64,000 bases of DNA from an uncultured bacterium (GTDB lineage: Bacteria > Bacillota > Clostridia > UBA1381): assembly GCA_905215805.1 (NCBI GenBank), contig CAJMRL010000003.1, positions 170,161 to 234,160 on the forward strand, given 5' to 3'. Positions within the stretch are counted from its first letter, which is position 1, and the number at the start of each line of letters is the position of its first letter. Shown one piece after another: positions 49,653-58,472 of this stretch. The position numbers and the translations under genes were made by a program. The notes below the pieces were generated by a model. That model was given only the letters and a program-made list of their open reading frames with translations. It ran no database searches and was not told where the DNA came from.

Positions 49653-50489
49653 ATGGCAGTTTTCCGTATCGAAAAGACCCGTGATTACACGGTCATGTCA
49701 AACCACCATCTGCGGAATACCGAATTGTCCCTAAAGGCGAAGGGGCTGCTCTCCCTTATGCTCTCCCTGCCGGAGAATTGGGACTACACCACAAAGGGCC
49801 TTGCCCGTATCTGCAAGGATGGCGTGGACAGCATTTGCGCCGGGGTGCGGGAGCTGGAGGAACAGGGCTATGTGGTCCGGGAGCGCGTCCGCAATCCAAA
49901 CGGACAGCTTGGGGCCATCGAGTACACGATTCTGGAACAGCCCCGCCCGCCTGAACGGGAAAAACCTGAACAGGAAAACCCCGCACAATTAAATACTAAA
50001 GGATCAAGTAAACAGAAATTAAAAACTGATTTATCAAGTACGGAGATATCAAATCCTATCCAATCAAATCCCCCTACCCCCACGGGGGCAAGGATGGGAA
50101 CGGATGGGATGGGAGCCAGAGAAATATACCGGGAGATCATTTTGGAGAACATCGGGTATGCGTATCTAATCCAGGACAGCCATATTGACCGGGAGCAGCT
50201 TGACGAGATCGCCGAGCTCATTGTGGATACCGTATGCTCCGCCAGAAAGACGATCCGCATTGCCGGGGACGATTACCCGGCGGAGGTGGTCAAATCCCGG
50301 TTTATGAAGCTGGACAGCTCCCATGTGCAGTATGTCATGGACTGCATGAGGGAGAACACCACTTATGTCCGCAATATCAAGAAATACCTGCTGGCGGCCC
50401 TGTATAATGCGCCGGGCACGATCAGCAATTACTATTCTTCCCTGGTGCAGCACGATATGTACGGGGATGGGAAAAGGGGGCGCGGCTAA
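49653..50489 (+). CDS. Replication initiator A-like protein (RepA_N, DUF6017 type)
   Basis: 278 residues from ATG 49653 (GAAGGAGG upstream). N-terminal winged helix (AVFRIEKTRDYTVMSNHHLR, LSLKAKGLLSLMLSLPENWDYTTKGLA), a Pro/Ser-rich linker and a C-terminal DUF6017-like domain (IIRENIGYAYL-like; EIAELIVDTVCSARKTIRIAGD). Such proteins are thought to start replication of the excised circular element. Its stop directly abuts the next start. Confidence 0.85.
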   Translation: MAVFRIEKTRDYTVMSNHHLRNTELSLKAKGLLSLMLSLPENWDYTTKGLARICKDGVDSICAGVRELEEQGYVVRERVRNPNGQLGAIEYTILEQPRPPEREKPEQENPAQLNTKGSSKQKLKTDLSSTEISNPIQSNPPTPTGARMGTDGMGAREIYREIILENIGYAYLIQDSHIDREQLDEIAELIVDTVCSARKTIRIAGDDYPAEVVKSRFMKLDSSHVQYVMDCMRENTTYVRNIKKYLLAALYNAPGTISNYYSSLVQHDMYGDGKRGRG

Positions 50490-50981
50490 ATGCAGGAAGA
50501 AGTGACCGGAAAGACCGTCGCCCTTATCATCAGCGGCACGAAGCTGAGCGAGCAGGTGTTTGAAAAGGCGGTCAAAAAGTTTTTGGAGGAAATCCAGAAA
50601 AGCAAACAGCCGAAGATATACCGGGGCAAACAGACCCTGCATCAGCTCAAACAGCACGGAGCCTCCCTGACCAACATTGAGATCACGGAGCAAAATATCA
50701 AGGCATTTTCCTCGGTGGCGAAGAAGTACGATATCGACTACGCCTTGAAGAAGGATCCGAACACCCAACCGCCGCACTACTATGTGTTCTTCAAGGCAAG
50801 GGACAAGGACCAGCTGGAGCCAGCGTTCCGGGAGTTTGTGGCCATGACCCTAAACCGGGAGAAGCGCCCCTCCATCCGTGACAGGCTGGACCAGGCGAAG
50901 GAACAGGCGGCACAGAAGGCGGAGCACCGCACCATTGACCGGGAGAAAGTAAAGGTCAAAGATCGGAGCGTGCAGCGATGA
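50490..50981 (+). CDS. PcfB family protein (DUF3801)
   Basis: 163-residue protein of the PcfB/DUF3801 family, an accessory factor that links the relaxosome to the VirD4 coupling protein in conjugation. SGTKLSEQVFEKAVKKFLEE and the FKARDKDQLEPAFREF block are typical. Overlaps the VirD4 gene by 4 bases. Confidence 0.88.
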   Translation: MQEEVTGKTVALIISGTKLSEQVFEKAVKKFLEEIQKSKQPKIYRGKQTLHQLKQHGASLTNIEITEQNIKAFSSVAKKYDIDYALKKDPNTQPPHYYVFFKARDKDQLEPAFREFVAMTLNREKRPSIRDRLDQAKEQAAQKAEHRTIDREKVKVKDRSVQR

Positions 50982-52735
50982 ACATGAAAAAACTGATTTT
51001 GACCAATCTCCCGTATCTCTTGTTCGTGTATCCCTTTGACAAGGCGGCCCAGGCCTTCCGGCTGGCGCCCGGCGCGGACCTTTCGGCGAAGCTCCTCTCC
51101 ATCGGGGACGGCTTCACGGCGGCGTTTGCCTCTCCGGGATTAAGTTTTGCACTGACGGACCTTCTGATCGGCATAGCCGGGGCGGTGATCCTGCGGCTGG
51201 CGGTCTACATGAAGGGCAAGAACGCGAAGAAATACCGACACGGTATGGAATACGGCAGCGCCCGGTGGGGCACGCCGGCAGATATCGCCCCCTTCATGGA
51301 TAAGGATTTTTTCAACAACATCCCCATGACCCAGACGGAGCGGATCACGATGGCAAGCCGCCCGAAGCAGCCGAAGTACGCCAGGAATAAAAATATCCTG
51401 GTCATCGGCGGCAGCGGTTCCGGCAAGACGAGGTTTTTCGCAAAGCCCTCCCTGCTCCAATGCCATTCCTCGTATGTGGTGACTGATCCGAAAGGCACCA
51501 TCTTGAACGAGGTGGGAAAGCTGCTGGAGCGGAAGAAATACCGGATCAAGTGCCTCAACCTGATCAACTTCAAGAAGTCTATGAAATATAACCCGCTGGC
51601 GTACATCCGCTCCGAGAAGGATATCCTGAAGCTGGTCAACGCCCTGATTATGAACACAAAGGGCGAAGGGGAAAAAAGTTCCGAAGATTTCTGGGTCAAG
51701 GCGGAACGCCTGTACTATTCGGCCCTGATCGGGTACATCTGGTACGAGGCCCCGGAGGAAGAACGCAACTTCATTACCCTTCTGGACCTGATCAACGCCA
51801 GTGAAGCCAGGGAGGACGACGAGGAATACCAAAGCCCCGTTGATATCCTCTTCCAGCAGTTGGAGGAAAAAGAGCCGGACCATTTCGCCGTGAAGCAATA
51901 CCGCAAGTTCAAAATGGCGGCGGGCAAAACCCTGAAATCTATACTGATTTCCTGCGGGGCAAGGTTAGCCCCCTTCGATATCAAAGAGCTCCGTGATCTG
52001 ATGGAAACGGACGAGATGGAGCTTGACACCCTGGGCGACAGCAAGGCGGCGCTGTTCGTTATCATCAGCGATACCGATACCACCTTTAACTTTGTGGCCG
52101 CCCTGATGTATAGCCAGCTTTTCAATCTGCTCTGCGACAAGGCCGATGATTTCTACGGCGGGCGGCTGCCCGTCCATGTGCGGCTGATTTTGGACGAGTT
52201 CGCAAACATCGGCCAGATACCCAACTTTGATAAGCTGATCGCCACCATCCGAAGCCGTGAGATATCGGCTTCTATTATTTTGCAGTCGCAGAGCCAGTTA
52301 AAGACCATCTACAAGGACGCGGCGGATACCATTGTGGGTAACTGTGACAGCACCTTGTTTTTGGGAGGCAAGGAGAAATCCACGCTCAAAGAGATTTCGG
52401 AGCTGCTGGGGAAAGAGACCATCGACAGCTACAATCAATCCGAAAACCGGGGCAGCCAGATTTCCCATGGCCTCAGTTATCAGAAATTAGGAAAGGAGTT
52501 GATGTCCCAGGACGAATTGGCAGTCATGGACGGAGGCAAGTGTATCTTCATGCTGCGGGGCGTGCGGCCGTTTCTTTCGGATAAGTACGACCTGACGAAG
52601 CATCCCAACTACAAATACACGGCCGACGCCGACCCTAAAAATGTCTTTGACATGGAACGGTACATGAAGAAGCAGCGCGCCGTGGTGAAGCCCACGGACA
52701 GCTTCGAGGTGTACGAAATTGACAGAAACGAATAA
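50978..52735 (+). CDS. VirD4-like conjugal-transfer coupling protein (TraG/CD1115 type)
   Basis: 585-residue type IV coupling ATPase that feeds DNA into the conjugation channel. Two N-terminal membrane helices, then Walker A GGSGSGKTRFF (about 144-154), Walker B LILDEFANIG (about 404-413) and the C-terminal FLGGKEKSTLKEISELLGK, all in the order of CD1115-type proteins. Full length for this group. Confidence 0.95.
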   Translation: MNMKKLILTNLPYLLFVYPFDKAAQAFRLAPGADLSAKLLSIGDGFTAAFASPGLSFALTDLLIGIAGAVILRLAVYMKGKNAKKYRHGMEYGSARWGTPADIAPFMDKDFFNNIPMTQTERITMASRPKQPKYARNKNILVIGGSGSGKTRFFAKPSLLQCHSSYVVTDPKGTILNEVGKLLERKKYRIKCLNLINFKKSMKYNPLAYIRSEKDILKLVNALIMNTKGEGEKSSEDFWVKAERLYYSALIGYIWYEAPEEERNFITLLDLINASEAREDDEEYQSPVDILFQQLEEKEPDHFAVKQYRKFKMAAGKTLKSILISCGARLAPFDIKELRDLMETDEMELDTLGDSKAALFVIISDTDTTFNFVAALMYSQLFNLLCDKADDFYGGRLPVHVRLILDEFANIGQIPNFDKLIATIRSREISASIILQSQSQLKTIYKDAADTIVGNCDSTLFLGGKEKSTLKEISELLGKETIDSYNQSENRGSQISHGLSYQKLGKELMSQDELAVMDGGKCIFMLRGVRPFLSDKYDLTKHPNYKYTADADPKNVFDMERYMKKQRAVVKPTDSFEVYEIDRNE

Positions 52736-52764
52736 ATCAAACACATTTTTAGGAGGATTTTATT

Positions 52765-52932
52765 ATGGCATTTTTCAACAGTGCAGTTACAGTTTTGCAG
52801 ACTCTCGTGGTGGCGCTGGGCGCCGGTCTTGGTATCTGGGGCGTGATCAACCTGCTGGAAGGTTACGGGCAGGACAACCCGGCCTCCAAAAGCCAGGGCA
52901 TGAAGCAAGTCATATGTTTATTGCGGTGGTGA
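52765..52932 (+). pseudogene. Maff2 membrane protein, 3' end replaced at an element junction
   Basis: AGGAGG precedes an ATG that begins a normal Maff2 protein: AFFNSAVTVLQTLVVALG and then the start of the conserved tail, GYGQDNPASKSQGMKQ. After about residue 48 (near base 52910) it changes abruptly to VICLLRW and stops, whereas intact Maff2 continues with a second membrane helix. The change coincides with the left edge of the recombinase-bearing element. Confidence 0.82.
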
Positions 52933-52943
52933 CGTTTTAACGC

Positions 52944-52966
52944 AGGGCGGTCATGAAAACCGCCCT
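52944..52966. terminator. Hairpin between maff2 remnant and recombinase
   Basis: AGGGCGGT (52944-52951) pairs with ACCGCCCT (52959-52966) around a 7-nt loop, directly after the recombinase stop. T runs are weak on both sides. Confidence 0.55.
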
Positions 52967-52973
52967 TGATACC

Positions 52974-54593
52974 TTAGTTTGCTGCCGATCCTACATTGCC
53001 AATGAACCGATAATATATCTCAATCGGCATCACTTTGTTGCCGTCCTCGTCCGTGTGCTCATGAATTATGATCTTCTCAATCAGCGTATTGAGCAGGACA
53101 GCGTCAAGCTCCGTTATCGGTGAATATTGCTCTATCAGATCGGCGAAATCTTGTGCCGAACGGCTTTGCTGTGTATGCTGTGACAGATCATCATTGATTT
53201 TGTTATACCGCTCTTTAAGCTGCATTTCCTCTTTTTCAAGACTTGCAGACATTGCAGAATATCGTTCCTCTGATATACGCTTGAATACCTTGTCCTCGTA
53301 CAGATTTTGCAGAATAACATTGAGGTCGTCAAGCCGCTGATTGATCTTCTGCAATTCCTTTTGATATGAGGCTTTCTCACCGTTCAATTCGCTGTCTGAG
53401 CGGTTTATGAGTTGTTCTATGTACGCCGCCTTATCCTCTTTTGAAAGTGTGATATGGCGGTTTATGTCCTCTAAGACAATTGCCTTCAGATCCTCGGCAT
53501 TTATCGAATGTGGTGTGCATTGCTCGGCACCTCGCCGTACATACAAATTGCACTTGTATTTTGGTGTACGATTTACGCTGTGCTCTTTCTTATACACAAT
53601 TGTCTTTCCACATTCGCCGCAAATGAGCAGTCCCTTGAAAATATTGTTGGGATTGGGCTCGTTAAAATGCTTCTTGACGCTTATTCGCTGCTGTACTGTT
53701 TCAAAGTCCTCACGACTTACGAGCGGTTCGTGCGTATCGCGTACCGTTATCCATTCATCTTTAGGTCTCTCGATAAGGTGTCTGTCCTTAAAGGAGCGCG
53801 ATGTATGCCTCTGACTTACCATATCGCCCATGTAAACAGGGTTTTGCAAGATTACCTGCACCCCGCGTTTTATCCATCCACATGGATATTTAACTCGTTC
53901 GTTCTTGCGAAGAACGCCGTCCATACCGCGGATATAGGCTCCCGGTGTCGGTATGCCCTCTTTCCTGAGCAGATTAGCTATCTGGGCACATGTCTTGCCC
54001 TCAAGAGCCATGCGGTACATGCGCTGAACTATCGGAGCATGTTCATCGGGAATAAGCTTGTGCTTGTCCTCCGGTGATTTCATATAGCCATAGGGAGCTC
54101 TGACCCCCGTAAACTGTCCGTTTAGGGCTTTTGTTCTGTATGCAGACCGCACCTTGCGTGAAACATCTCGCGCATACCATTCGTTGATAATATTTTTGAA
54201 CGGGGCGAATTCGTTGTCGCCGTTATCGCTGTCTACGTTGTCATTAACTGCGATAAATCTGACATCATGCTGCGGAAAGAATATCTCGGTATAATATCCC
54301 GTCTGCAAATATTCTCTGCCCAAGCGTGACAGGTCTTTTACGATGATCGTATCAACTCTGCCCGCATCTATCTCCGAGAGCAGCCGCTGAAAATCGGGTC
54401 TATTGTAATTCGTACCACTCCATCCATCATCAACAAAGTATTGACAGTTGCCGAAACCGTGCTCGTCTGCGTAATGCTTTAGCATGGCTTTCTGTGTCTG
54501 TATGCTCATACTGTCACCGCTGTATTCATCATCACGGCTGAGCCTGCAATAAAGAGCTGTTATTTTATTAAATTGCTGCTTAGATTGTTTCAT
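52974..54593 (-). CDS. Large serine recombinase (TnpX/Tnd-like)
   Basis: 539-residue site-specific recombinase that should excise and insert the element. The catalytic domain (1-150) has Ser 19 in YCRLSRDDE and the arginine motif KDLSRLGREYLQ; the recombinase domain (170-290) and a zinc ribbon (CGECGKTI..YKCNLYVRRGAEQC) follow, then a coiled coil (380-460) and a DUF4368-like C-terminus. It faces the left edge of the element, as tndX-type genes often do at an element end. Confidence 0.94.
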   Translation of the reverse strand: MKQSKQQFNKITALYCRLSRDDEYSGDSMSIQTQKAMLKHYADEHGFGNCQYFVDDGWSGTNYNRPDFQRLLSEIDAGRVDTIIVKDLSRLGREYLQTGYYTEIFFPQHDVRFIAVNDNVDSDNGDNEFAPFKNIINEWYARDVSRKVRSAYRTKALNGQFTGVRAPYGYMKSPEDKHKLIPDEHAPIVQRMYRMALEGKTCAQIANLLRKEGIPTPGAYIRGMDGVLRKNERVKYPCGWIKRGVQVILQNPVYMGDMVSQRHTSRSFKDRHLIERPKDEWITVRDTHEPLVSREDFETVQQRISVKKHFNEPNPNNIFKGLLICGECGKTIVYKKEHSVNRTPKYKCNLYVRRGAEQCTPHSINAEDLKAIVLEDINRHITLSKEDKAAYIEQLINRSDSELNGEKASYQKELQKINQRLDDLNVILQNLYEDKVFKRISEERYSAMSASLEKEEMQLKERYNKINDDLSQHTQQSRSAQDFADLIEQYSPITELDAVLLNTLIEKIIIHEHTDEDGNKVMPIEIYYRFIGNVGSAAN

Positions 54594-54616
54594 TTTAGTG
54601 TCCCTTTCTCAGTAGA

Positions 54617-54653
54617 TTTTGCGCTTTGCGCAAAACTCACGGCTTACGCCGTG
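54617..54653. repeat. Two adjacent hairpins upstream of the recombinase
   Basis: TTTTGCGC-TTT-GCGCAAAA (54617-54635) and CACGGC-TTAC-GCCGTG (54638-54653) sit 24 bases before the recombinase start. Further on, TATACT-GAT-AGTATA (54816-54830) is a perfect operator-like palindrome. The rest of the 54594-54880 stretch is AT-rich without genes. Confidence 0.6.
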
Positions 54654-54881
54654 CCCGCCCTTCTTGGCGGTACATCGAAACAGCAATTCAAGATATTTTG
54701 TATAATTACATTATACCGCAGTCTGCGGCAAATTGCAATATAAAATGTCGAACGAATTGATAAATTCTTTACGAATTGCTGTCTCTTTTCGATAAGTTTT
54801 GCAAAATAAATATGCTATACTGATAGTATACTAAAATTCATTCAATCTTACATTGAGTGAAAATTGAGTAAAAATTGATTA

Positions 54882-55040
54882 GGGTGTGTCTGAAAACTCG
54901 CTTTGTTTGGAGATTTAGGCGGAAATTTCATCTGACAAGGCAGAAAACGCAGAGAATACTCGCGTATTGTCAAGTTTTCTAACGCAGTCAGGTGGGATTT
55001 ACGGCAAATAGACGAATGAATGGAGTTTTCAGATACACCC
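54882..55040. mobile_element. 159-bp MITE-like foldback element with TA target duplication
   Basis: GGGTGTGTCTGAAAACTC (from 54882) and GAGTTTTCAGATACACCC (to 55040) are 18-bp inverted ends with one mismatch. Both ends abut TA (54880-54881 and 55041-55042), the target duplication of IS630/mariner-type insertion. Internal arms also pair (AGAAAAC/GTTTTCT, AATAC/GTATT), so the whole element can fold back. It has no coding capacity. Confidence 0.8.
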
Positions 55041-55059
55041 TACCTAAGGATGTGATTTT

Positions 55060-57357
55060 TTGAAATTATGCGATTTCTGCTCTTTTGCAAAGGTTATCAT
55101 GGACTACACGGCAGAGAGCAAAAACGTAAATCAGATGGACTTTGTGTATGATCTGTTCAAGGACTTTATCGAAAGCGATGAGGGCTACGACTTTGAATTT
55201 GACAACGGTCTTGTATGCCGCTGGCTCAACGGCACCGCAAAGCTGAGTCCGAGGATAACGTCATACTATGCAAAGAACGGCAATATCGAGGCTCTTGCGA
55301 TAGACATTGAGGAAAATATATTGCCGCTGCTGTATGACAAGGATATGGCAGTCAAAGATATATACGAGCTATTCATGAACGACAGCACTGTTTCGGAGAG
55401 CAAGAAGGCGGAGATCACCGAGGGCTATCCGTATGAGAACGATACCGAGGTATCGGACTTCCTAAGCCGTGTGCTGTTGTTTGGGCTTGAACGACCGTTT
55501 GTAAAGAGGGACGCTAAAACTAAGGCTATAATGGCATCGGGAGCTTTATCACCGCTTTTGCAGGATTACATATATGACGGGCTTGTTCCTAAGCCCTGCA
55601 AGCATTTCTGCGGACGTGAGAATGAATTGGAGCTGCTGCACTCTGTGCTTGACAATAACGGCAAGGTGTTTGTGCATGGCATCCCGGGGATCGGCAAGAG
55701 TGAATTTGTGAAGATGTATGCGAAGAAATACAAGAAGGACTATACGAATATTCTATACTTCAACTACAATGGAGACCTAAGGCAGATGATAACCGACTGC
55801 GATTTTGCCGACGACCGCGCCGATGAGGATGAGGCAATGCGTTTTAAACGCCATAATCGCTTTCTGAGGAGCTTAAAAGAGGATACCCTTATCATCATAG
55901 ACAATTTTAATACTATTGCTTCAAGCGACGCTATGTTCGATGTCGTAATGAGCTACAGGTGCAAGATCGTGTTTACGACAAGAAGCCGCTTTGATGATTA
56001 TACGTCTTTGGAGCTTGAAGAATTGGACAAACGAAGCCTTATGGCACTTATCGAATATTTCTATGATGAGTATGACGATGAGCATACGATCAGGCAAATA
56101 ATTGGCGAAATTTACAGCCATACTCTTTCGGTGGAGCTTGTGGCACGTTTGCTTGCGTCTGGCATATTAGAGCCTGACGAGCTGTTAAAAGAATTAAAGA
56201 ACACAAGAAGCGTACTGCATACCGACGATAGAATAAATATCGTAAAGGACGGCAAGTCATCAAAAGCGACATATTACGAGCATATTCACAAATTAGTGTC
56301 CCTGTTCGCATTGTCGGATCAGGCTGTATATGTCATGAGGAACATGTCGCTTATCCCAGCTGACGGTATACGCCCGAAACTGTTTGCGAAGTGGATATGT
56401 ATTAACGACCTCAACACATTAAACGAGCTTATCGAATACGGCTTTGTCGGTATGAATGAGTGCAGAAAAATATTTTTGCACCCGATAATACAGGAAATAG
56501 CCGTTGACGATACAAAACCGAGCATCAAAGCCTGTCCGTGGCTCGTGAAAACTCTGCATGGTCTGTGCCTGTTTCATGGCTTAGACCTGCCGTATCATGA
56601 TACGATGTTCAAGACCGCGGAGAACATTATCACAACAGCCGAAAAGGACGATATGAAGACATATATGTCATTCATAGAGGATGCGTTCCCCTACATGGAG
56701 AAGTACGCCTATCGTTCCGGTATGGAGCTCATCATCTCTGAGCTTGAACGATACAGTTGTGGTACAGTTGAAAAAGCAATGCTGCTTGACTATAAGGCGG
56801 CATATGAGCATATATGCAATAACGATCATAAAAAGGCACTTCGGTATGAGCAGCAGGCAGTCAAATATTGTGACGAGATAGCTAACGTCAATCCGCATCT
56901 TGCAGCCAACATCTGCGGCAACACAGGAGGACTGTATCACAGCGTCGGACAGGTTGATAAGGCTAAGCATTACATGGAGCGTGCGTATATGATATTGTCC
57001 GATAATGACCTTGAATACACCAATGACAGCGTCATACAGATATGCAACTGCGCAAATCTTTTAGCCAATACCGGCGAGCCGCAGAAAGCTATACGGGCGC
57101 TTAAAGCCTGTGCTCAGGCTGTGAAGAAGTATAACTCCGATACGAGCAGTGACTATGCAAATCTGCTCTGGGACATCGGCGGCATATATATGCAGCTGTA
57201 TGACAGGGAGAATGCACTTGTGTATTTCAAGAGCGCTATGAAGATATATACCGAGCTGTGGCAGAATGAGCCGGAGCTGCTACAAGCAAAGCTTATGGAG
57301 CTTCAAAACATGGCTGCTGTATATGAAATGAGCGGCTCGTTCCTCTTGAATGGGTGA
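55060..57357 (+). CDS. STAND NTPase with TPR repeats, candidate defence protein
   Basis: 765 residues, starting at TTG 55060 (AAGGA 10 bases upstream; first ATG is residue 14). Residues 1-180 form an unrecognised N-terminal domain. An NB-ARC-like ATPase follows: Walker A GIPGIGKS (207-214), Walker B LIIIDNF (277-283), sensor arginine in TTRSR (306-310) and winged-helix region to about 500. Residues 590-760 hold tetratricopeptide-like repeats. The layout is that of NLR-like STAND proteins, which oligomerise on sensing a ligand; many bacterial ones guard against phage. Placed as cargo of a mobilizable element, next to a MITE. A role as transcriptional regulator is an alternative. Confidence 0.8.
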   Translation: MKLCDFCSFAKVIMDYTAESKNVNQMDFVYDLFKDFIESDEGYDFEFDNGLVCRWLNGTAKLSPRITSYYAKNGNIEALAIDIEENILPLLYDKDMAVKDIYELFMNDSTVSESKKAEITEGYPYENDTEVSDFLSRVLLFGLERPFVKRDAKTKAIMASGALSPLLQDYIYDGLVPKPCKHFCGRENELELLHSVLDNNGKVFVHGIPGIGKSEFVKMYAKKYKKDYTNILYFNYNGDLRQMITDCDFADDRADEDEAMRFKRHNRFLRSLKEDTLIIIDNFNTIASSDAMFDVVMSYRCKIVFTTRSRFDDYTSLELEELDKRSLMALIEYFYDEYDDEHTIRQIIGEIYSHTLSVELVARLLASGILEPDELLKELKNTRSVLHTDDRINIVKDGKSSKATYYEHIHKLVSLFALSDQAVYVMRNMSLIPADGIRPKLFAKWICINDLNTLNELIEYGFVGMNECRKIFLHPIIQEIAVDDTKPSIKACPWLVKTLHGLCLFHGLDLPYHDTMFKTAENIITTAEKDDMKTYMSFIEDAFPYMEKYAYRSGMELIISELERYSCGTVEKAMLLDYKAAYEHICNNDHKKALRYEQQAVKYCDEIANVNPHLAANICGNTGGLYHSVGQVDKAKHYMERAYMILSDNDLEYTNDSVIQICNCANLLANTGEPQKAIRALKACAQAVKKYNSDTSSDYANLLWDIGGIYMQLYDRENALVYFKSAMKIYTELWQNEPELLQAKLMELQNMAAVYEMSGSFLLNG

Positions 57358-57385
57358 GGCAATTGTAAATTTTTCGATTAAGGTA

Positions 57386-57414
57386 TTGACATATCCGCTG
57401 AAAAATCGTATAAT
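57386..57414 (+). promoter_or_regulatory. Consensus promoter of the structured RNA
   Basis: TTGACA (57386-57391), 17-nt spacer, TATAAT (57409-57414): exact consensus. It starts transcription near 57421, about 195 bases before the next coding region. Confidence 0.9.
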
Positions 57415-57420
57415 AATATT

Positions 57421-57601
57421 ACAAGAACGGGCAACGGTGAGTGTCCGTTAGAGCGTTGATGTGGAGGATTGTGTCAGCATGCAGTGTTTCACGGAGCTCT
57501 CGATGGGTTGTATGTGTAGACCGCCAGCTGACTTTATGCACGCAGGACGTGCAGACAGAAAACATTCAAAGCCCTGCTTTAACCGGCGGGGCTTTTCTTT
57601 T
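57421..57601 (+). ncRNA. Structured RNA of about 180 nt ending in a terminator
   Basis: Lies between a consensus promoter and a strong terminator, with no sizeable coding frame. Hairpins: AACGG/CCGTT (57433-57449), long-range GTCAGC/GCTGAC (57473-57478, 57527-57532), TGCACG-CAGGA-CGTGCA (57537-57553) and the terminator stem 57568-57595 followed by T residues. The PBECR4-like gene starts 15 bases after it, so the RNA could be an attenuator leader, an independent small RNA or an antitoxin RNA. Two GTTG-(T)ATGTG segments about 52 nt apart hint at a degenerate repeat only. Confidence 0.65.
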
Positions 57602-57615
57602 GCACGGAGGAAGAT

Positions 57616-58203
57616 ATGGATAAATTGCAAATACGCGCGGCAGCATTTCGCCGTTTAATGGACTACGAATATATTATCAAGCTTGGCAGAAAGGGCAGGA
57701 TCATCGAATTTACACTGAATTTTGAGCCATCGGACTTTTTTCATCTGATCGGGCTTCATAAGCTGACCGATGTCATAAACAGACGCCTTCCTACAGCGCA
57801 GACCTTTTATGATTGTCTCAGAGGAAATATAACTTATGAGCAGCTATCGCGAAGTATATTCTTTAAAGACTTAGGAAACAGGTTTGAATATTTTGACCGG
57901 CTTGAAGAAATGCTCGACAGCAACGACACTGTTTTCAAATGCAACACATCGACGCTGAGGAAATTCTCGCGGATAACCGCTGATTTTGAATTGAAGAATG
58001 TATATGAAGCGCTGACATTCTACCTGTTTACAGACAAGCGCTCATATTCGGAGAAACAATTTTGCAAATCGTTTATCAACAGCGAAATGGTTGACTATAC
58101 ATACGGTCAAACAAAATTGACGCTCCTCTACAAGGAAAAAGTTAATATCAGGACTAACGAGCACTATATACAGTATGACAGACTGACACCGAATAAAAAT
58201 TAG
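57616..58203 (+). CDS. PBECR4-like nuclease-domain protein, candidate toxin
   Basis: 195-residue cytoplasmic protein with GGAGG five bases before the ATG. Residues 18-52 (IKLGRKGRIIEFTL, then FFHLIGLHKLTD) resemble the PBECR4 domain, a group proposed to share the barnase/EndoU/ColicinE5/RelE nuclease fold. The remaining part is mixed alpha/beta and basic (VDYTYGQTKLTLLYKEK). It stands immediately behind the structured RNA and its terminator, as toxin genes do in type III systems. Family assignment is from motif similarity only. Confidence 0.55.
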   Translation: MDKLQIRAAAFRRLMDYEYIIKLGRKGRIIEFTLNFEPSDFFHLIGLHKLTDVINRRLPTAQTFYDCLRGNITYEQLSRSIFFKDLGNRFEYFDRLEEMLDSNDTVFKCNTSTLRKFSRITADFELKNVYEALTFYLFTDKRSYSEKQFCKSFINSEMVDYTYGQTKLTLLYKEKVNIRTNEHYIQYDRLTPNKN

Positions 58204-58292
58204 TCAATTTCCGCTCAATTTGAAGTCAATGTATTTTTGCCTTCTTTCGAGTAAACTTATATTAAAGTTTATTATGAAAGGAGGCATTTTTG

Positions 58293-58472
58293 ATGCCAAA
58301 AAACACAGAACACACTGCGCTTGCCGAGCCTTACAGGCGCAAGCGCGGCAATGTCACATTCATCATTTCATCATTTACAAATCCGAACACAACCAAAACA
58401 CCGCAGGAGCTGATCCTGCAAATGCTTGAAAGCCGTGTCGCAGCCGAGCGAGAGGAGTGTGGTAACGAATGA
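58293..58472 (+). CDS. TnpW-like element protein
   Basis: 59-residue protein of the TnpW family carried by Tn4451-type elements: an N-terminal basic part, then GNVTFIISSFTNPNTTKTP and QELILQMLES, the usual TnpW pattern. AAAGGAGG precedes the ATG. Function unknown. Overlaps the RepA-like gene by 4 bases. Confidence 0.78.
   Translation: MPKNTEHTALAEPYRRKRGNVTFIISSFTNPNTTKTPQELILQMLESRVAAEREECGNE

Larger units (their letters stand above)
48850..52931 (+). mobile_element. Fragment of a Tn1549-like conjugative element
   Basis: Five co-directional genes in the order hypothetical, RepA-like, PcfB (DUF3801), VirD4/TraG and Maff2 reproduce a run found in Tn1549/CTn-type clostridial elements. The run breaks inside maff2 where the nested element begins; further transfer genes may resume beyond the window. 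Confidence 0.8.

Noticed and set aside
57421..57601. Classical ToxI-type tandem-repeat antitoxin
   Set aside because: Only a weak similarity between two segments about 52 nt apart is visible; regular 34-45-nt repeats are absent, so the RNA is described as structured RNA and a type III system is given as hypothesis only.
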